NCBI GenBank assembly: GCA_032158295.1
Contig: CM063252.1
Coordinates: forward strand, 9,536,744-9,600,743
Origin: Pycnopodia helianthoides
Lineage: Eukaryota; Echinodermata; Asteroidea; Forcipulatida; Asteriidae
DNA length: 64,000 nucleotides
Direction of reading: 5' to 3'
This document shows positions 11,101 to 20,745 of this stretch, piece after piece. A program made the position numbers and the translations under genes. Under the pieces are notes generated by a model that saw nothing but the letters and a program-made list of their open reading frames with translations, searched no databases and was not told the origin of the DNA. Position 1 is the stretch's first letter. Each line of letters opens with the position of its first letter.

Positions 11101-14100
11101 CTAAGTTTCCTCACTTAGTGTATCCCAACATATGTGCATAAAATAACAAACCTGTGAAATTTTGGGCTCAGTTGGTCATCGAATTTGCGAGAAAATAATG
11201 AAAGAAAAACACCCTTGTTGCATAGAATTGTGTGCTTTCAAATGCCTGAGAAAGGTTTCATGCCTGAAACGTTTCTCAGATTCAAATATTTTAGTGAAAA
11301 TTCCTCTTTCTCGAAAAAAAACTACATTACTTCAGAGGGAGTCGTTTCTCACAATGTTTGATATTATCAGCAGCTCTCGGGTGCTCCTTACCAAGTCATT
11401 TTTTATGGCAATTTATTTCTTGAGTAATTACCAAAAGTACCCAATGCCTTTAAGATTGTAAAAAATTCATTTGCTTTTAAGTGGTGGAACTGACCACTAA
11501 TTTTCTTGATGATGTTAGATATTAAAGGCCCTGTACACTATTGGTAAGATCGAAAAACACAATGTTCACAGATTCACACATAACTTACATGATTTAAAGT
11601 AAGTAATGGTAGAAAGGGTTCCTTAAAATATTTCTGCCTAAAATGCTGTCGTTTCTGAAAAACGAGTAAAACAATAGTAATTATCGCGCGCGATAGTTTG
11701 AAAAAACAGAAAACACATAAGATCTCTTTTCACTATTTTCTCGTGACCTCGATGACCAATTGAGCTCAAACTCTCACAGGTTTGTTTGTTCATGCATATG
11801 TTGAATCACACAAAATGTGGACACTGATTTTGAGCTGTTACCAAAAGTGTACAATACCTTTAAGGCAATAATCTTTCCAAACCTTCAAACGAGGCACATT
11901 GCCCGCACATGCTTCAATTTTTTAATATTTCCATTGTCTTAAATAAATCGTACACACTGGTCAGCTCATATGCCATAAGATTGTAACCTGGACCATGCCA
12001 CACGTCCAGGAGGGGATGTCAATCAATAGAGGACAGTGGTTTGGTTAGAAAGGGCAGGAAAAAACTCTGCCAGCATCTTTTGTGTACAAAATCGGTCTGT
12101 AAATTGTCAACGGTAGATGAACAAAATTATAAAGATTAATTAATTGGGCAAATAAATAGAAAGAAATTTACCCAGGCAATACCTGGACATGTAAACATTA
12201 GGCACCTGGATAAAGAAATCATTGAAATAATGCAAAACAAACCCTTTTATCCCTCCTACTGTCGGTGACTCTTGACAACATTTTCCAGTGAGTTGACCAA
12301 TCATTTGAAACCATTCGACTGCCAAGGTTGTGTGCGGTGTGGCACAACTGTGCACAGAACTAACTGTGTACTGTGTACATGCATTCCCTCATGGTATCAT
12401 ATTGCAGGCTGGCATAGTTGATCTATCATTCAAAACCACAGTGAATGGTATTGAATGGTCAGACAGCAAGAGGGTTAACCTATGGAAAATGCTAGGAGAC
12501 GTGTGCTGACAATGTACCACAGTTACGTTTGTCCCAGTTAGGTGCCGCATTTGAGGGTTAAAAACTTTGTTACTGCCCATTTTTTTTTAACTGGCCACTT
12601 GACACTAGGCCCACTCAGTGGTCTAGTGGATAAGACATCTGCTCTAGAATGTGGGGGTCTTGGGTTCAAATCCAAGTTGAGAAGCCTTTTGATTTTGGGG
12701 CCAAAACAATAGTTTGTGTGCATAAGCTGCCCTGTACAATGTTGCCCCGTACAGACCATGTTTAAAGGTATTATACTGGATTGGTAAGGATAAAAAACTT
12801 AATTGTTTAATTTTAGTTTGTAAGCTTACTGATTATGAAGTTCACACTAGAACCATTTTTTTTCTGCGAATTATTTCCCTCTGAAATCAAATCATATTCG
12901 AGAAAATTGTATTTGGAAACCTAAAAAGTGCAAGAGCTGATTTCATTAGATACAACCAAAATTATGGACAATGTGTTTACGTGCTGAAAATTGTGCGTGC
13001 TTTTTCACTATTTTCTCCTGACTGGCATAACAAATTAAGCCCAAATTTCTACAGCTTTGTTATTCCGTGTATATGGTTGATCAAACCAAACATGAACATT
13101 TTGTCATCTCTGCCAATCCTGTATAATACCTTGAAAATTATATTCTTCTTTCTGTGAAAAAATCAAAACATACTATGGTGACCGGTAGGTTGCATGCGTC
13201 CACCAGAGAATCTGCAATGGCACAAGTAATTCTGGTATTTATTCATAGTAGGACTCTGCCCAGTATTTCTCATTACAAATTGAACAAATTGTTTGTTTTT
13301 TAAATTATTGTTTTCCTTTATACATTTGACAGTCATGCTTGTCTCGTCTCCATGCGGCTGGCTGTTTTTGCCGATCCCTTCCACGGAAATGAAAAATTCA
13401 AAAAAAGAACCAACCAGAGCTTGTCCTTGCCTCCCTACAATACATTCAATTCAATTTATTATAAACATCATGTAAAAAAACATGAAAATTGTTTTCCAGT
13501 GTGCATCTTACAATAAAAACACAAATGGAGATAAATATGTAAAAGAAAAAGGAAGAACTATAAAAAGATAACCAGGACAAATTACACAGTGACAGAGATA
13601 TTTACAACCATCCTAAAATTACTAGGGTGTTGACCAACAAATTCAAACCATCGAAGTAAAGGAACAATAAAAAACACAAATACAAAGGAGGCCTACAAAA
13701 GTTGTCAGTGATGCCAGCAAACCAGTAGCCTTTTGTCAAGGCCATCTTGGCTTGGACAGCTTTGTAAACAGTGGAGCGACTGGAACGAGAGACCACTCAA
13801 ATTATTTATGAAGTATGAGATGCGCGTTATGCACTTCTGATTGGTTTGGACTTTTGCTACCGTTTCGAGTTGCAAAAGTCGAGATTATAAAGAAACACAT
13901 AAGAAATCGCAAACAAGTTGGAAAAGGCCCTCGTGGCTTCGCCACTCGCGTGCGTGGTCTCCCATTTCAGTCGCTTGGGATCGCAGCTCCAAGACACGAA
14001 GGCCTTGACAAAAGGCTAGCAAACCAGGAGCCCTTGACCAGTTTAATCCATGATGGTTTATGTGTTTTGACCGTTTCGTCTGCAGGCAATGAGTGCAATG

Positions 14101-17100
14101 AACAAAGCTGTGAGTCCAGAGAAAATGATGCAGGATATGAAGAAATTCCAGATGGAATCCGACAAGATGGAGATGAAAGAGGAACTCAGTATGTACAATA
14201 TCGGTCTTTGAAACAAAAGAACTATATCTTTTTATTTCACTTCTTCACTGGCACAACACTACAAAAATAAATATATTACTGAATAAATAGATAAATATAT
14301 ATATATATATGTATAATATAGCTTTCCATCACCCCCTCTTTCACGTCTGCTCAATTGATTTTGTTGATGTAATATAAATACAGTTACTGTAAATAACTTG
14401 TTCTCTCTACAGGCTTATTTTGACCCTTCTTTCTCAATAAGTTTGTTAAAAGTCAACCCATTCTTTTTCTAATAACCCCTTCTCTCCACAGACTCGGTCT
14501 GATTTAGAATATATTCAACCTATTCCACTATTCCACTCTTTTCCTACTGGCTCTCTGCCTATTTTTAATTTCTTACAAGTCATCCTGTTGATTGATTATT
14601 TTCTTTTATAATTACCTCCCATTTTACAGAGTCAACTTGTTGTTTTTCTCCTGCTCCCTGTTGTTAGCTGCATCATCCCTGATGCAGCTTGCCCTCTAAT
14701 CATGTCCTTTTGTGTTTCCCGGGTTACCCAGAAAGCAATTACCGCATTTATGGTCCAGTAATCCATTGTTTGAAGTGTGTGTAAGGGAAAAGTGAATCAT
14801 ACATGTAGCCTTGTGTAAACAGACCATTAAGATGAGACCAGTGTACCCACAAAACACCTTTTTGAGGGTTTTGTATAATAAGCATCATATAGAGTGTTTT
14901 TAGAGGACTAGCACAGAAAAATAGTAATACCGGATCTCACTCAAAATGTTCAAAAGCTTTAGTTATAGTATTTATAAAATTCTTCCCTTGTTAATGGAGA
15001 ATCAAGTATGGAAACTAAAGCTTTAAAAAACGTATGAGGCGATATGTGTATAGTTCTTAATAGGGAATGGGGAGGGGGGGGGTTTGGTTAGGTGGAAGGG
15101 CAAAACCAGAGGGGGAACAGGTGTTGGTAGGGGTGGGTCTGGATGGAGTGTGTGAAGGGGAGACTGCCAACGTAGACTTGAGTGAAATGCACCGTGGAGC
15201 GGGAAATTCGAAACCAGATCCGGTGCTAGCAAAGATAGATTGGCAGCTAGAGGGAGTGAAGGGAAGACACATGTCGTTGTGGTCTCTGGTAGTAAATCAT
15301 CCCCTGACTGGCTGGCTGCCAAATGCGCCCTTGCATGCCAGCCACTCAAACGCATCATGTGCAAATCTGTGAACATTCATATTTGTCAAGTAATAAACCA
15401 CAAGGGAAACTGACTGGTAAATTTTAAATAGTTTTGGGTTGAACAAAGACAAATTGACTAGAGCGGGATTTGAACCACCTCCGGATTAATGTGCCGACGC
15501 TCTACCAACTGAGCTGTCTACCATTTATATATTCAATCTTACTACACATGTAATGTTGTTCACGTCTTTTAAACTTAGTGTAACTTTAGAACTTCAGTGT
15601 GGTAAATATATATACACTAAAGCGTTCGTTTTTTCCTAATGACTTAATCAATTTATTGTCCTATCCTCAATGTTTGGCCACAGTGGATGACACCTTAGAT
15701 GCCATGTTTGAAGAATCAGGAGATGAAGAAGAGCAAGATGCCATCGTCAATCAGGTCCTTGATGAGATTGGTATTGAGGTATCAGGAAAGGTAAGATTCT
15801 TGTTACTAGTTTTTTGTGGATTTAGGAGATGGTTTTGGTTAGGGTTTAGGTTTCGGTGAAATCATAGTCTGCTTGTGGCTGGACATGGAAACATGAACTC
15901 TCCAGGGCTTGCCCTTAACACTAGCCCGGCGTACATTGTCTAGTAAAAAATGCTATGGGCTAGTAAACACCACTTCTCAACTTGCCCTGTGGGCTACTAA
16001 AAACTGTGCAACCTACTTGTTTAAAATGCTCATTTCTTCCTTTTCAAATGTAAATAATTAATGTATAAAATGTGTTAATCGTTATTGAGTGTGTGAATAT
16101 AACTTCATTTGATCATTAATCATCAACACATCAGAACATTACATGTATATGGCAGTTCTTGTTTATATCTGGGCTACTAAAACTTCCTGGGGGCAAGTAA
16201 AATGCACAGATTACTGGCCCGGCGGGCTACTTCACAAAAAGCTTAAGCGCAAGGCCTGCTCTCACCCAGTTACTACACGTGCACGCATTGACCGTCATAT
16301 CACAAACAAAAGCTTTAAAGGGCGCCGCCATTGTTATCGCGCGCACGTGTGCAGTAACTGGATGAGAGTTTAGAATTGACTGTCCGGCCACAGACTCACT
16401 GTGATCACGACAACAGTGGTCCTTTAAGACTTTAAGCCTCCGAGAAAGACTCTGCTAGGGTCAAAACATCAGGCATTAATTATTTGTGCATTTATGCCCT
16501 CCTTTTGATATGCAGGCAGTTTGCAACAGCTAATTCTATTTTTCCATTCTTTACAATCATGTGGCGTGTATTTTGAATTTTAATTCAACTCTGTGATATT
16601 TCTAAGCATATTTGCCGTTTGATATTTTCAAGTAAAATGCAAGTTATTTTTCTCAACAGCTGTAGTAGTCTAACTGTAGATTCAGTATTGGATTTATAAT
16701 TTATTGATTACTATTTTACTTACATTTTGTGAGAAATTTGAGTGAAGGGACTGTTAAATATTCACCTTTTTGGCGGTGACAAACGAGTCTAACATTCTAA
16801 TCTATTTTTTCATTTGGGCTTTGGGGTCCTACTGTTCTCTTTCTGTTGTTTCGCAGTAGGTGATGTTTTGTATTGACTGTGGGTTTTCTGTGCATTTTCT
16901 TACACATCTAATGATGACTTTTTTATTCTTGGCATTCTAAATATTAATTAGATTTGGAATTGTTCCTGTAGTGGATTCTAACGGCAATTTTTTTTATTGT
17001 AACTTTTTCCTTATTAATTTGTGTAAAGTGCCTTAGAATTTTGGGCGCTCTATAAACACCGTATTATTGTCATAACTTGGCTTCCTTATTTTTATCACAG

Positions 17101-17337
17101 TGCTTTCAAACGGCATTTTTTTTTATTGTAACTCTTTCCTTATTAATTTGTGCAAAGTCCCTTAGAATCGTTGGCGCTCTATAAACACTGTATTATTATC
17201 ATAACTTGGTTTCCTTCTCTTTATCACAGTTATCAGATGCGCCGACTGCCTCCCAGCGTCTACCAGCGACCAGTGAAAGTTCAAAGGATGCCGATAGAGA
17301 AATAGAGGCACAATTAGCGAGGCTTTTAAAAAATTAG
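5020..17337 (+). CDS. CHMP2B: Charged multivesicular body protein 2B-like (ESCRT-III), 5'-partial, seven exons
   Basis: ESCRT-III subunit that polymerises on membranes in endosomal sorting, cytokinesis and membrane repair, and recruits the AAA ATPase VPS4. Exons: 5020-5111, 6174-6215, 6932-7033, 10998-11047, 14086-14188, 15684-15790, 17230-17337, all with GT/AG borders. The deduced protein runs VMRQVDRDLKNTQRGLDRDR (basic, coiled helix 1), KQLVNLRKQKTRMYGAS (helix 2), an acidic linker DESGDEEEQDA-like segment followed by VNQVLDEIGIEVSGK, and a C-terminal MIT-interacting motif DREIEAQLARLLKN. The DEIGIE.SGK segment and the tail favour CHMP2B over CHMP2A. Phases agree at every junction except the 50-nt exon 10998-11047, which is one base short of frame. 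The first coding exon is not visible. A 20-bp minisatellite and several MITEs lie in the introns. Confidence 0.9.
5177..5401. mobile_element. Foldback MITE in CHMP2B intron
   Basis: Inverted ends: GCCATCTTTACGGGCA at 5203 and TGCCCGTAAAGATGGC near 5368, with weaker outer pairing (TAGATAGGTT against AACTATCTA). No open frame of interest. Confidence 0.6.
5880..6094. mobile_element. Partial copy of the GTTGCCTT family (family D), 3' end
   Basis: Contains TTCGAGGCATATTTGTGTGG and ends CAAGGCAACGTGTACCTTTAA, as in the full copies at 7258-8062 and 30689-31478. The 5' part is missing. Confidence 0.6.
6174..6215 (+). CDS. CHMP2B: CHMP2B exon (third coding exon)
   Basis: The acceptor is TCACAG. The 42-nt exon encodes TLEIKKAAKQGNKQ in phase 0 and the donor is GTAAGT. 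It matches LEIKKMAKIGNKE of human CHMP2B. Confidence 0.88.
6255..6600. mobile_element. Palindromic repeat plus reversed SINE fragment
   Basis: 6264-6480 starts CCCAATTTCATGGCTCTGCT and ends in a partial inverse (GGTGAGCAGAGCC). It resembles 10210-10345 and 21081-21205. 6476-6600 is the reverse complement of the 5' part of the SINE at 2860-3112 (AGCCAACTGAGCTACC, CCCTATTTTGTCAGTATC). Confidence 0.55.
6801..6920. repeat. 20-bp minisatellite, 6 copies
   Basis: The unit ATACCCCAACTTTTTGTGAA repeats with a period of exactly 20 at 6801, 6821, 6841, 6861, 6881 and 6901. It ends 11 bp before the CHMP2B exon at 6932, so it supplies the pyrimidine-rich region ahead of that acceptor. Confidence 0.9.
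6932..7033 (+). CDS. CHMP2B: CHMP2B exon (fourth coding exon)
   Basis: The acceptor is AGTACAG. 102 nt encode AATVLAKQLVNLRKQKTRMY followed by GASARVSSVNTQAK. The donor is GTATGC, phase 0. This is the most conserved block of the family (human VLAKQLVHLRKQKTR). Confidence 0.92.
7084..8180 (+). mobile_element. tRNA-Leu-like SINE, split by a family D element
   Basis: 7145-7236 resembles tRNA-Leu: A box TGGCCCAGCGGTTAAGG, anticodon-arm CCGGACTCAAGCTCTGG (CAA), variable arm, B box GGTTCGAGTCC. A partial second head lies at 7084-7140. The body TCCTTAAGCAAGACACTTAA is interrupted at 7258 and resumes at 8059 with AACTGTTCCTTCTTCGG, then AACGCACCTAAAAGAACCCA to about 8180. A reversed tail fragment of the same SINE lies at about 31615-31665. 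Confidence 0.75.
7258..8062 (+). mobile_element. Family D TTAA element, full-length (805 bp)
   Basis: Terminal inverted repeats TTAAAGGAACACGTTGCCTT and AAGGCAACGTGTTCCTTTAA. The TTAA at each end fits a 4-bp target duplication, because the host SINE reads continuously once the element is removed. A near-identical second copy is at 30689-31478. No transposase frame; non-autonomous. Confidence 0.85.
8181..8925. other. Intronic, no gene seen
   Basis: CHMP2B intron. 8350-8450 carries CTCGACGTTTCGAACAG..CTCGTCTTCAGG, a motif common at the ends of dispersed invertebrate repeats. GT-rich stretches give frames without domain character. Confidence 0.4.
8926..9345. repeat. Dispersed repeat, relative of 3640-4130
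   Basis: Shares ordered blocks (GTGGACCGCAG, GGGCCAGTAAA, ACAAATGAGAT, CAATCTTGTGGATTT-type) with 3640-4130 but lacks the internal duplication. Confidence 0.5.
9482..9845 (+). mobile_element. Non-autonomous element, 360 bp, copy 1
   Basis: Nearly identical to 15904-16255 over its whole length: start CGCCCTTAACACTAGCCCGG, end GGCCCGGCGGGCTACTTTAC then AAGCTTAAGCGCAAGGCC. The ends are imperfectly inverted (GCCCTTAA..AGCCCGG against CCGG.GGGCT..TTAAGCGC). Confidence 0.7.
10078..10191. repeat. Near-perfect hairpin, about 50-bp arms
   Basis: AACTAAGAGAGGTTTGCGG..CACCATGTTAAAACCTCTCTTTT is mirrored by AAAAGAGAGGTTTTAACATGG..CCGCAAACCTCTCTTAGTT, with a loop of only about 20 bp. Confidence 0.85.
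10210..10345. repeat. Palindromic repeat (AATTCATGACTCTG type)
   Basis: Ends CAAATTCATGACTCTG and GCAGAGCCATGAATTGG are inverted. Related to 6264-6480 and 21081-21205. Confidence 0.5.
10737..10928. repeat. Two diverged direct copies of about 70 bp
   Basis: 10737-10805 and 10858-10928 share CCCCC..AAAAGA..TGTATTGGGA..ACA..GGGACATCT. They lie in the CHMP2B intron just before the exon at 10998. Confidence 0.5.
10998..11047 (+). CDS. CHMP2B: CHMP2B exon (fifth), one base out of frame
   Basis: The acceptor is CATTCCAG and the donor GTAAGC. The peptide TMQSNKAMATAMGT matches family pattern MNSQMKMAGAMSTT. The preceding junction is phase 0 and the next exon starts in phase 0, so this exon should be a multiple of 3, but it is 50 nt. 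The missing base is probably in the ACACAACAAAG stretch. Sequencing or assembly error, a real allele, or loss of function cannot be told apart here. Confidence 0.75.
11065..11453 (+). mobile_element. Family C TTAA element
   Basis: Begins 17 bp after the donor of the exon at 10998. Contains TGTCAAAGAC..AGTGTATCCCAACATATG, ATAACAAACCTGTGAAA and the core GGTCATCGAATTTGCGAGAA. Ends AATTACCAAAAGTACC..GCCTTTAA. The 5' TTAA has mutated to GTAA. Confidence 0.75.
11522..11863 (+). mobile_element. Family B TTAA element, copy 1
   Basis: Starts TTAAAGGCCCTGTACACTAT then TGGTAAG, and ends TTACCAAAAGTGTACAATAC then CTTTAA. Core: CACTATTTTCTCGTGACC, GATGACCAATTGAGCTCAAA, CACAGGTTTGT. Copy 2 is at 62968-63313. 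Confidence 0.85.
11864..12599. other. Intronic, nothing recognised
   Basis: CHMP2B intron sequence. Short frames at 12140-12580 show no domain character. Confidence 0.4.
12600..12762 (+). mobile_element. tRNA-derived SINE head
   Basis: A box-like TGGTCTAGTGGATAAG and B box GGGTTCAAATCC are about 45 bp apart, as in a tRNA promoter. Cut at 12762 by the next element. Confidence 0.55.
12762..13134 (+). mobile_element. TTAA element with the shared core (diverged family)
   Basis: 5' end TTAAAGGTATTATACTGGAT then TGGTAAGG; 3' end CCAATCCTGTATAATACC then TTGA (mutated TTAA). Core: TTTTTCACTATTTTCTCCTG, AGCCCAAATTTCTACAGC, TTTGTTATTCCGTGTATATG. Confidence 0.7.
13135..13705. other. Intronic, nothing recognised
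   Basis: AT-rich CHMP2B intron sequence with no repeat structure that I could define. Confidence 0.4.
13705..14035. mobile_element. Foldback element just upstream of a CHMP2B exon
   Basis: AGCCTTTTGTCAAGGCC near 13729 is mirrored by GGCCTTGACAAAAGGCT near 14002, with partial continuation (CAGCAAACCAG against CTGGTTTGCT). It ends 50 bp before the exon at 14086. Confidence 0.6.
14086..14188 (+). CDS. CHMP2B: CHMP2B exon (sixth coding exon)
   Basis: The acceptor is TCTGCAG. Encodes AMSAMNKAVSPEKMMQDMKK then FQMESDKMEMKEEL plus one base (103 nt). The donor is GTATGT. Matches TMQAVNKKM..NFQKENMKMEMTEEM in human CHMP2B. Confidence 0.9.
14189..15387. other. Intronic, low-complexity pyrimidine-rich
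   Basis: Several copies of a loose CTTCTCTCCACAG-like motif occur at 14400-14640. 15060-15130 is G-rich. No gene evidence. Confidence 0.4.
15388..15530 (-). mobile_element. tRNA-derived SINE, copy 2
   Basis: Reverse-strand copy of 2968-3112: B box as GGATTTGAACC, A box as CTCTACCAACTGAGCT, tail AAGTAATAAACCACAAGGG. The anticodon position reads ATT instead of GTT. Confidence 0.75.
15684..15790 (+). CDS. CHMP2B: CHMP2B exon (seventh coding exon)
   Basis: The acceptor is GCCACAG. Two bases complete Met, then DDTLDAMFEESGDEEEQDAI followed by VNQVLDEIGIEVSGK. 107 nt; donor GTAAGA. This is the acidic, CHMP2B-diagnostic segment. Confidence 0.93.
15904..16255 (+). mobile_element. Non-autonomous element, 350 bp, copy 2
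   Basis: Same as 9482-9845, from GCTTGCCCTTAACACTAGCC to AAGCTTAAGCGCAAGGCC, with small gaps. Confidence 0.7.
16256..16440. mobile_element. GTAACTGG-type palindromic element
   Basis: CTCTCACCCAGTTACT..ACGTGCACGC at the left is mirrored by GCGCACGTGTGCAGTAACTGG..GAGAG at the right. The 3' arm ends CAACAGTGGTCCTTTAA. Related sequence at 40328-40500 and 45429-45580. Confidence 0.5.
16975..17229. repeat. 129-bp tandem duplication that includes a splice acceptor
   Basis: Two copies with a period of 129 both run ACGGCA(T)n..TTATTGTAAC..GCGCTCTATAAACAC..TTTATCACAG. The second copy ends exactly at the last CHMP2B exon (17230). The first copy ends with an equivalent TTTATCACAG at 17091-17100. Confidence 0.85.
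17230..17337 (+). CDS. CHMP2B: CHMP2B last exon
   Basis: The acceptor is TTTATCACAG. Encodes LSDAPTASQRLPATSESSKD then ADREIEAQLARLLKN and TAG. The C-terminal amphipathic helix fits the MIM1-type motif that binds the MIT domain of VPS4. Confidence 0.92.
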   Translation, partial: LSDAPTASQRLPATSESSKDADREIEAQLARLLKN

Positions 17338-17423
17338 TACCATGGACTGTGCAAGTCTCGCATTTATTCGGTTATTGAAGCTCGGGGGACCCGTTGATGT
17401 CTGCAATTTTGTTGCCCTCCAGT

Positions 17424-17935
17424 GTTGTGGTACTGGTACTTGGTACTCGTACTTGAGTACTACTCGTAGTTGTACTCAGACTGGTAACCGGCTAGCAAAT
17501 TACTCGTACTGAAAGTCCATACTCGATACTCGACGGAAAAATAACCGGTACTCGAAGTCATGTAGTCGATACTCGAACTGAAAATGTACACGGACTCGAT
17601 TTGAGTGTTCATGGTCAGAATACGTTTGTCTAAATGACGTTGCGTTCAAGTAACTTTGTGCCATTGCTGGTCACGGAATAGAAGAATAATGCACTGGGAG
17701 ACTGGAGTACAATTGAAGTTAAAGACAGTAATCATAACAAGTATCGTCATCTAGAAATTAGTCCCCCAAAACAATCAATGCGTTGATACCTCATTATAAA
17801 GTACATTTTGAGTACTCATATTGAGTACTTGTCTTGGTACTTGGATATCAGAATACTCTGTACCCGGACGCTTGTACTCGCACTCAATGGCCCAAGTACT
17901 TGTACCTCGAGTACTACTCGGCCACCCTAATACGC
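17424..17935. mobile_element. ACTCGTACT-rich foldback element
   Basis: Dense GTACTTGAGTACTACTCG words at the left and TGTACCTCGAGTACTACTCG at the right, forming an imperfect inverted repeat of about 500 bp directly after the CHMP2B stop region. Confidence 0.6.
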
Positions 17936-17996
17936 GGCAGGGATTGATACTGGATGGAAAGGTACTTGATAACAAAAACACTGTTTCCTTCACATG

Positions 17997-18390
17997 TTAA
18001 AGGAACATTACAGAATTGGTAAGAAAAAAACTTGTAAAATATACTTTTTGATCACAGATTTACATAAAACTTACACGGTCTAATGATGATGATAATAGAA
18101 AACACCCCTTGAAATATTTTTGTCTGAAATGCCATATTTGATGAGAAATTAATAAACTAAATTTCCGATTGGAGTTTGTCGCTCAGTGAGCGTTTTATTC
18201 ACTTGTTGAATCTATATGATTTCATGCAAATGTGTAATCGGTTTTTCACTAATTTCTCGTGACCCAGATGGCCGATTGATCTCAAACTTCTACAGGTTTG
18301 TCAGTTTATGTATATGGTGGATTACATAAAGTGCTTACACTGCCAGCAACTGTTTTGTTAGCAAAAACCAATTCTGTAATGTTCCTTTAA
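17997..18390 (+). mobile_element. Family A TTAA element
   Basis: 5' TTAAAGGAACATTACAGAAT then TGGTAAG; 3' ACCAATTCTGTAATGTTCC then TTTAA. Core: ATTTCTCGTGACCCAGATGG, CCGATTGATCTCAAACTT, CTACAGGTTTGT. Confidence 0.9.
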
Positions 18391-18699
18391 AGCACGTTAC
18401 CAACATTGGCCAACACTGTCAAAGACCAATATCCATGCTTAATGAGACCCAACACATACAGAAAATAACAAACCTGTGAAAGTTTAAGAAATTAGAAAGA
18501 AAAACCCATCACCATTACCCAACATCAAAATTAATTCTGTTACTCGTTTTCTCAAAAACTATAACATTTCAAGCAAAAATGTTTCAAGGGCAGTTTTCAA
18601 CCATGGCCATCTTTACACCATGTATGCTTTGTGTGAATCTGTGCAAATTTTTATTTGAAATCTTACCGATGTTATGCGCATGCTTTGAAGTAATGTACT
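18387..18699. mobile_element. Diverged TTAA element abutting family A
   Basis: Starts at the TTAA that closes the previous element (TTAAAGCACGTTACCAACAT). Carries ATAACAAACCTGTGAAAG of the shared core and ends near TCTTACCGATGTTATG. Old and eroded. Confidence 0.5.
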
Positions 18700-18956
18700 A
18701 GGAAACCTGAGGTTCGAATGGAGTATTCGGTTTGAATAAGTGGTTTGAAAACTTGCAAGATTTGTTCGGTCAACTGTACAAAGTTTTTATTTTATTATGG
18801 TAGTTTAAATCAGTGTACACTACTTGTAATATTTTTTGTATATAGTTAAGAATGAGTTTTTATGAATAAGAAATTAGAAGAGATTCTTAGAATGATGGAG
18901 TTGAATCAGACTGCTCTTTGTTAGGATAACCCCTCTTGATCTACACCCTTGGGTGA

Positions 18957-19155
18957 AGGTTAGGGTCAGGGTTAAGGTTAGGTTAGGGTTAGGGTTAGGG
19001 TTAGGGTTAGGGTTGGGGTTAGGGTTAGAGTTGGGGTTGGGGTTAGGGTTAGGGTTGGGGTTGGGGTTAGGGTTAGGGTTGGGCTAGGGTCAGGGTCAGG
19101 GTCAGGGATGGGGTTGGGTTAGGGTTTGGGTCTGGGTTAGAGTTGGGGTTAGGAA
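18957..19155. repeat. Interstitial telomere-like (TTAGGG)n tract
   Basis: About 200 bp of GGTTAG units, initially perfect (18985-19010) and then degenerating to GGGGTTAGAGTT and GGGTCAGG. It matches the metazoan telomere unit. Confidence 0.9.
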
Positions 19156-20300
19156 AATATACAAGAGATTTCAGAACATGGGGACAACTTTTTAGGTGTT
19201 CGGGCATTCCGCCCGAAAACCTATTGTTACTGTTCTGTTTTTTTTTTTTTTTTCCCACTTTATCTGAGATCCTTCTCTCGCAATTTTCGCAAAAGTATAA
19301 CTCCTAGAGACTTGAAACTTATCATGCACTTAGACCTTAGTGTATAGACGAAACCGCAACTTGTTCGGGGCGATGACGTCATCGACGACGTCATAACATC
19401 CAAAATAAAAAATAATGAGAAAAACTGTAAATCGTCATATCTAGAGAACCATAAATGATAAATACATGAATTTTGCTTCATATGAAAGTTCAACATTTTG
19501 TTTACAACTCTTACAAAAAATGTGACCCCATGTGACCTTTACTTCCGGTCGAAAACGGATGTTTAAGGTTTTTTTGGCGGAAACGTTGTATCCTATGAAC
19601 CAAATATGGTACACCTTTAATCATTGTATCATCTGAAGGCCCTTGAACAGTTCTACAAATCTTTCATTAGGTACGACCCCATGTGACCTTTACTTCCGCT
19701 CAAAACCGGAAGTTGAATTTTCTTACATAAAGAAAACTCGTCATATCTCATGAACCATAAACGTTTTAGACTTAAAACTTCACAAATACTTAGACCTTTG
19801 TGTTTAAATATACATGTGTGAAATTCGGTTTGATGATGTCATCGATGACGTCATAACAATAAATCACTGTTTAATATTTAGAAAAATCATAATTGGAGAA
19901 TCACAAATGCTACATGTAAGATACTTGCACAATAAAAAATCTCTTGCCAGATTATGCAAATCACATACACAATGTTCACCATATGACCTTTGCTTCCGGT
20001 TGAAACCGGAAGTTCAAAATTCAGATTTCAAACGTTCATTTCTCATAAACCAAGAAGGGTATTGTCTTGAAACTTACTATGTATATAGATTGTAGTATGT
20101 ATATGACACCCAAATTGTTTTGGTGCGATGACGTCACCGATGACGTCATAACAATTAATCAACGTTTAATATTAAAAACAATCATAATCGGAGAACCATA
20201 AATGCTACATGTAAGGTACTTGCACCATAAAAAAGCTCCGGCCGAATTGTACAAATCACATTCAAAGGGTGACCCCATACGACCTGAGATATATTTCTAA
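19156..20300. repeat. Degenerate repeat series with GACGTCATCGATGACGTC palindrome
   Basis: The same ordered words recur: TCATATCT.(A)GAACCATAAA, AACTTA..TAGACCTT, GATGACGTCATCGATGACGTCAT (near 19372, 19834, 20126; the last two about 292 bp apart), and TGACCTTTACTTCCGGTCGAAA. There is no open frame spanning units. It starts with a CGGGCATTCCGCCCG hairpin near 19201. Confidence 0.65.
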
Positions 20301-20745
20301 GTGAAATTGGCCATTAAAATAACAAAATCTCGATCCAATACCTTACGTGGCATGTGGTATACTACTCGCGACCGATTCCAGTGCAACGGAGTGGAAGCTA
20401 GCCTTATGTCAAGACGCTTGTTGCCGACATTTAATTGCTATGTTAAATGTCGTCCCCATTTCATTCAAACACAATCTGACATCACTCACGAACACCTGTG
20501 TGTTTGTTGTTTACAAACACTGTACGTCTAGTTTTATGTCTGTAATTGCTAATTTTCTTAATAAAGTCAAATGTTATACAAGACTCTTTTCTTTTTTTTC
20601 AATCTTGATAATTTTAGAAAATAAAGTAATATCTGCCCAATCTGGGGACTTTAAGGATCCTGAGAAAGACCCTTGAGATCTAAGTCTACGGGACTTAGCC
20701 CAACTCGAGGAGTTACCAGCATAAAGGAAAATGTGATCTTTCCTT
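20301..20745. other. Intergenic, nothing recognised
   Basis: The 93- to 109-codon frames near 19814-20676 lie across repeat units and lack domain character. Confidence 0.35.
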
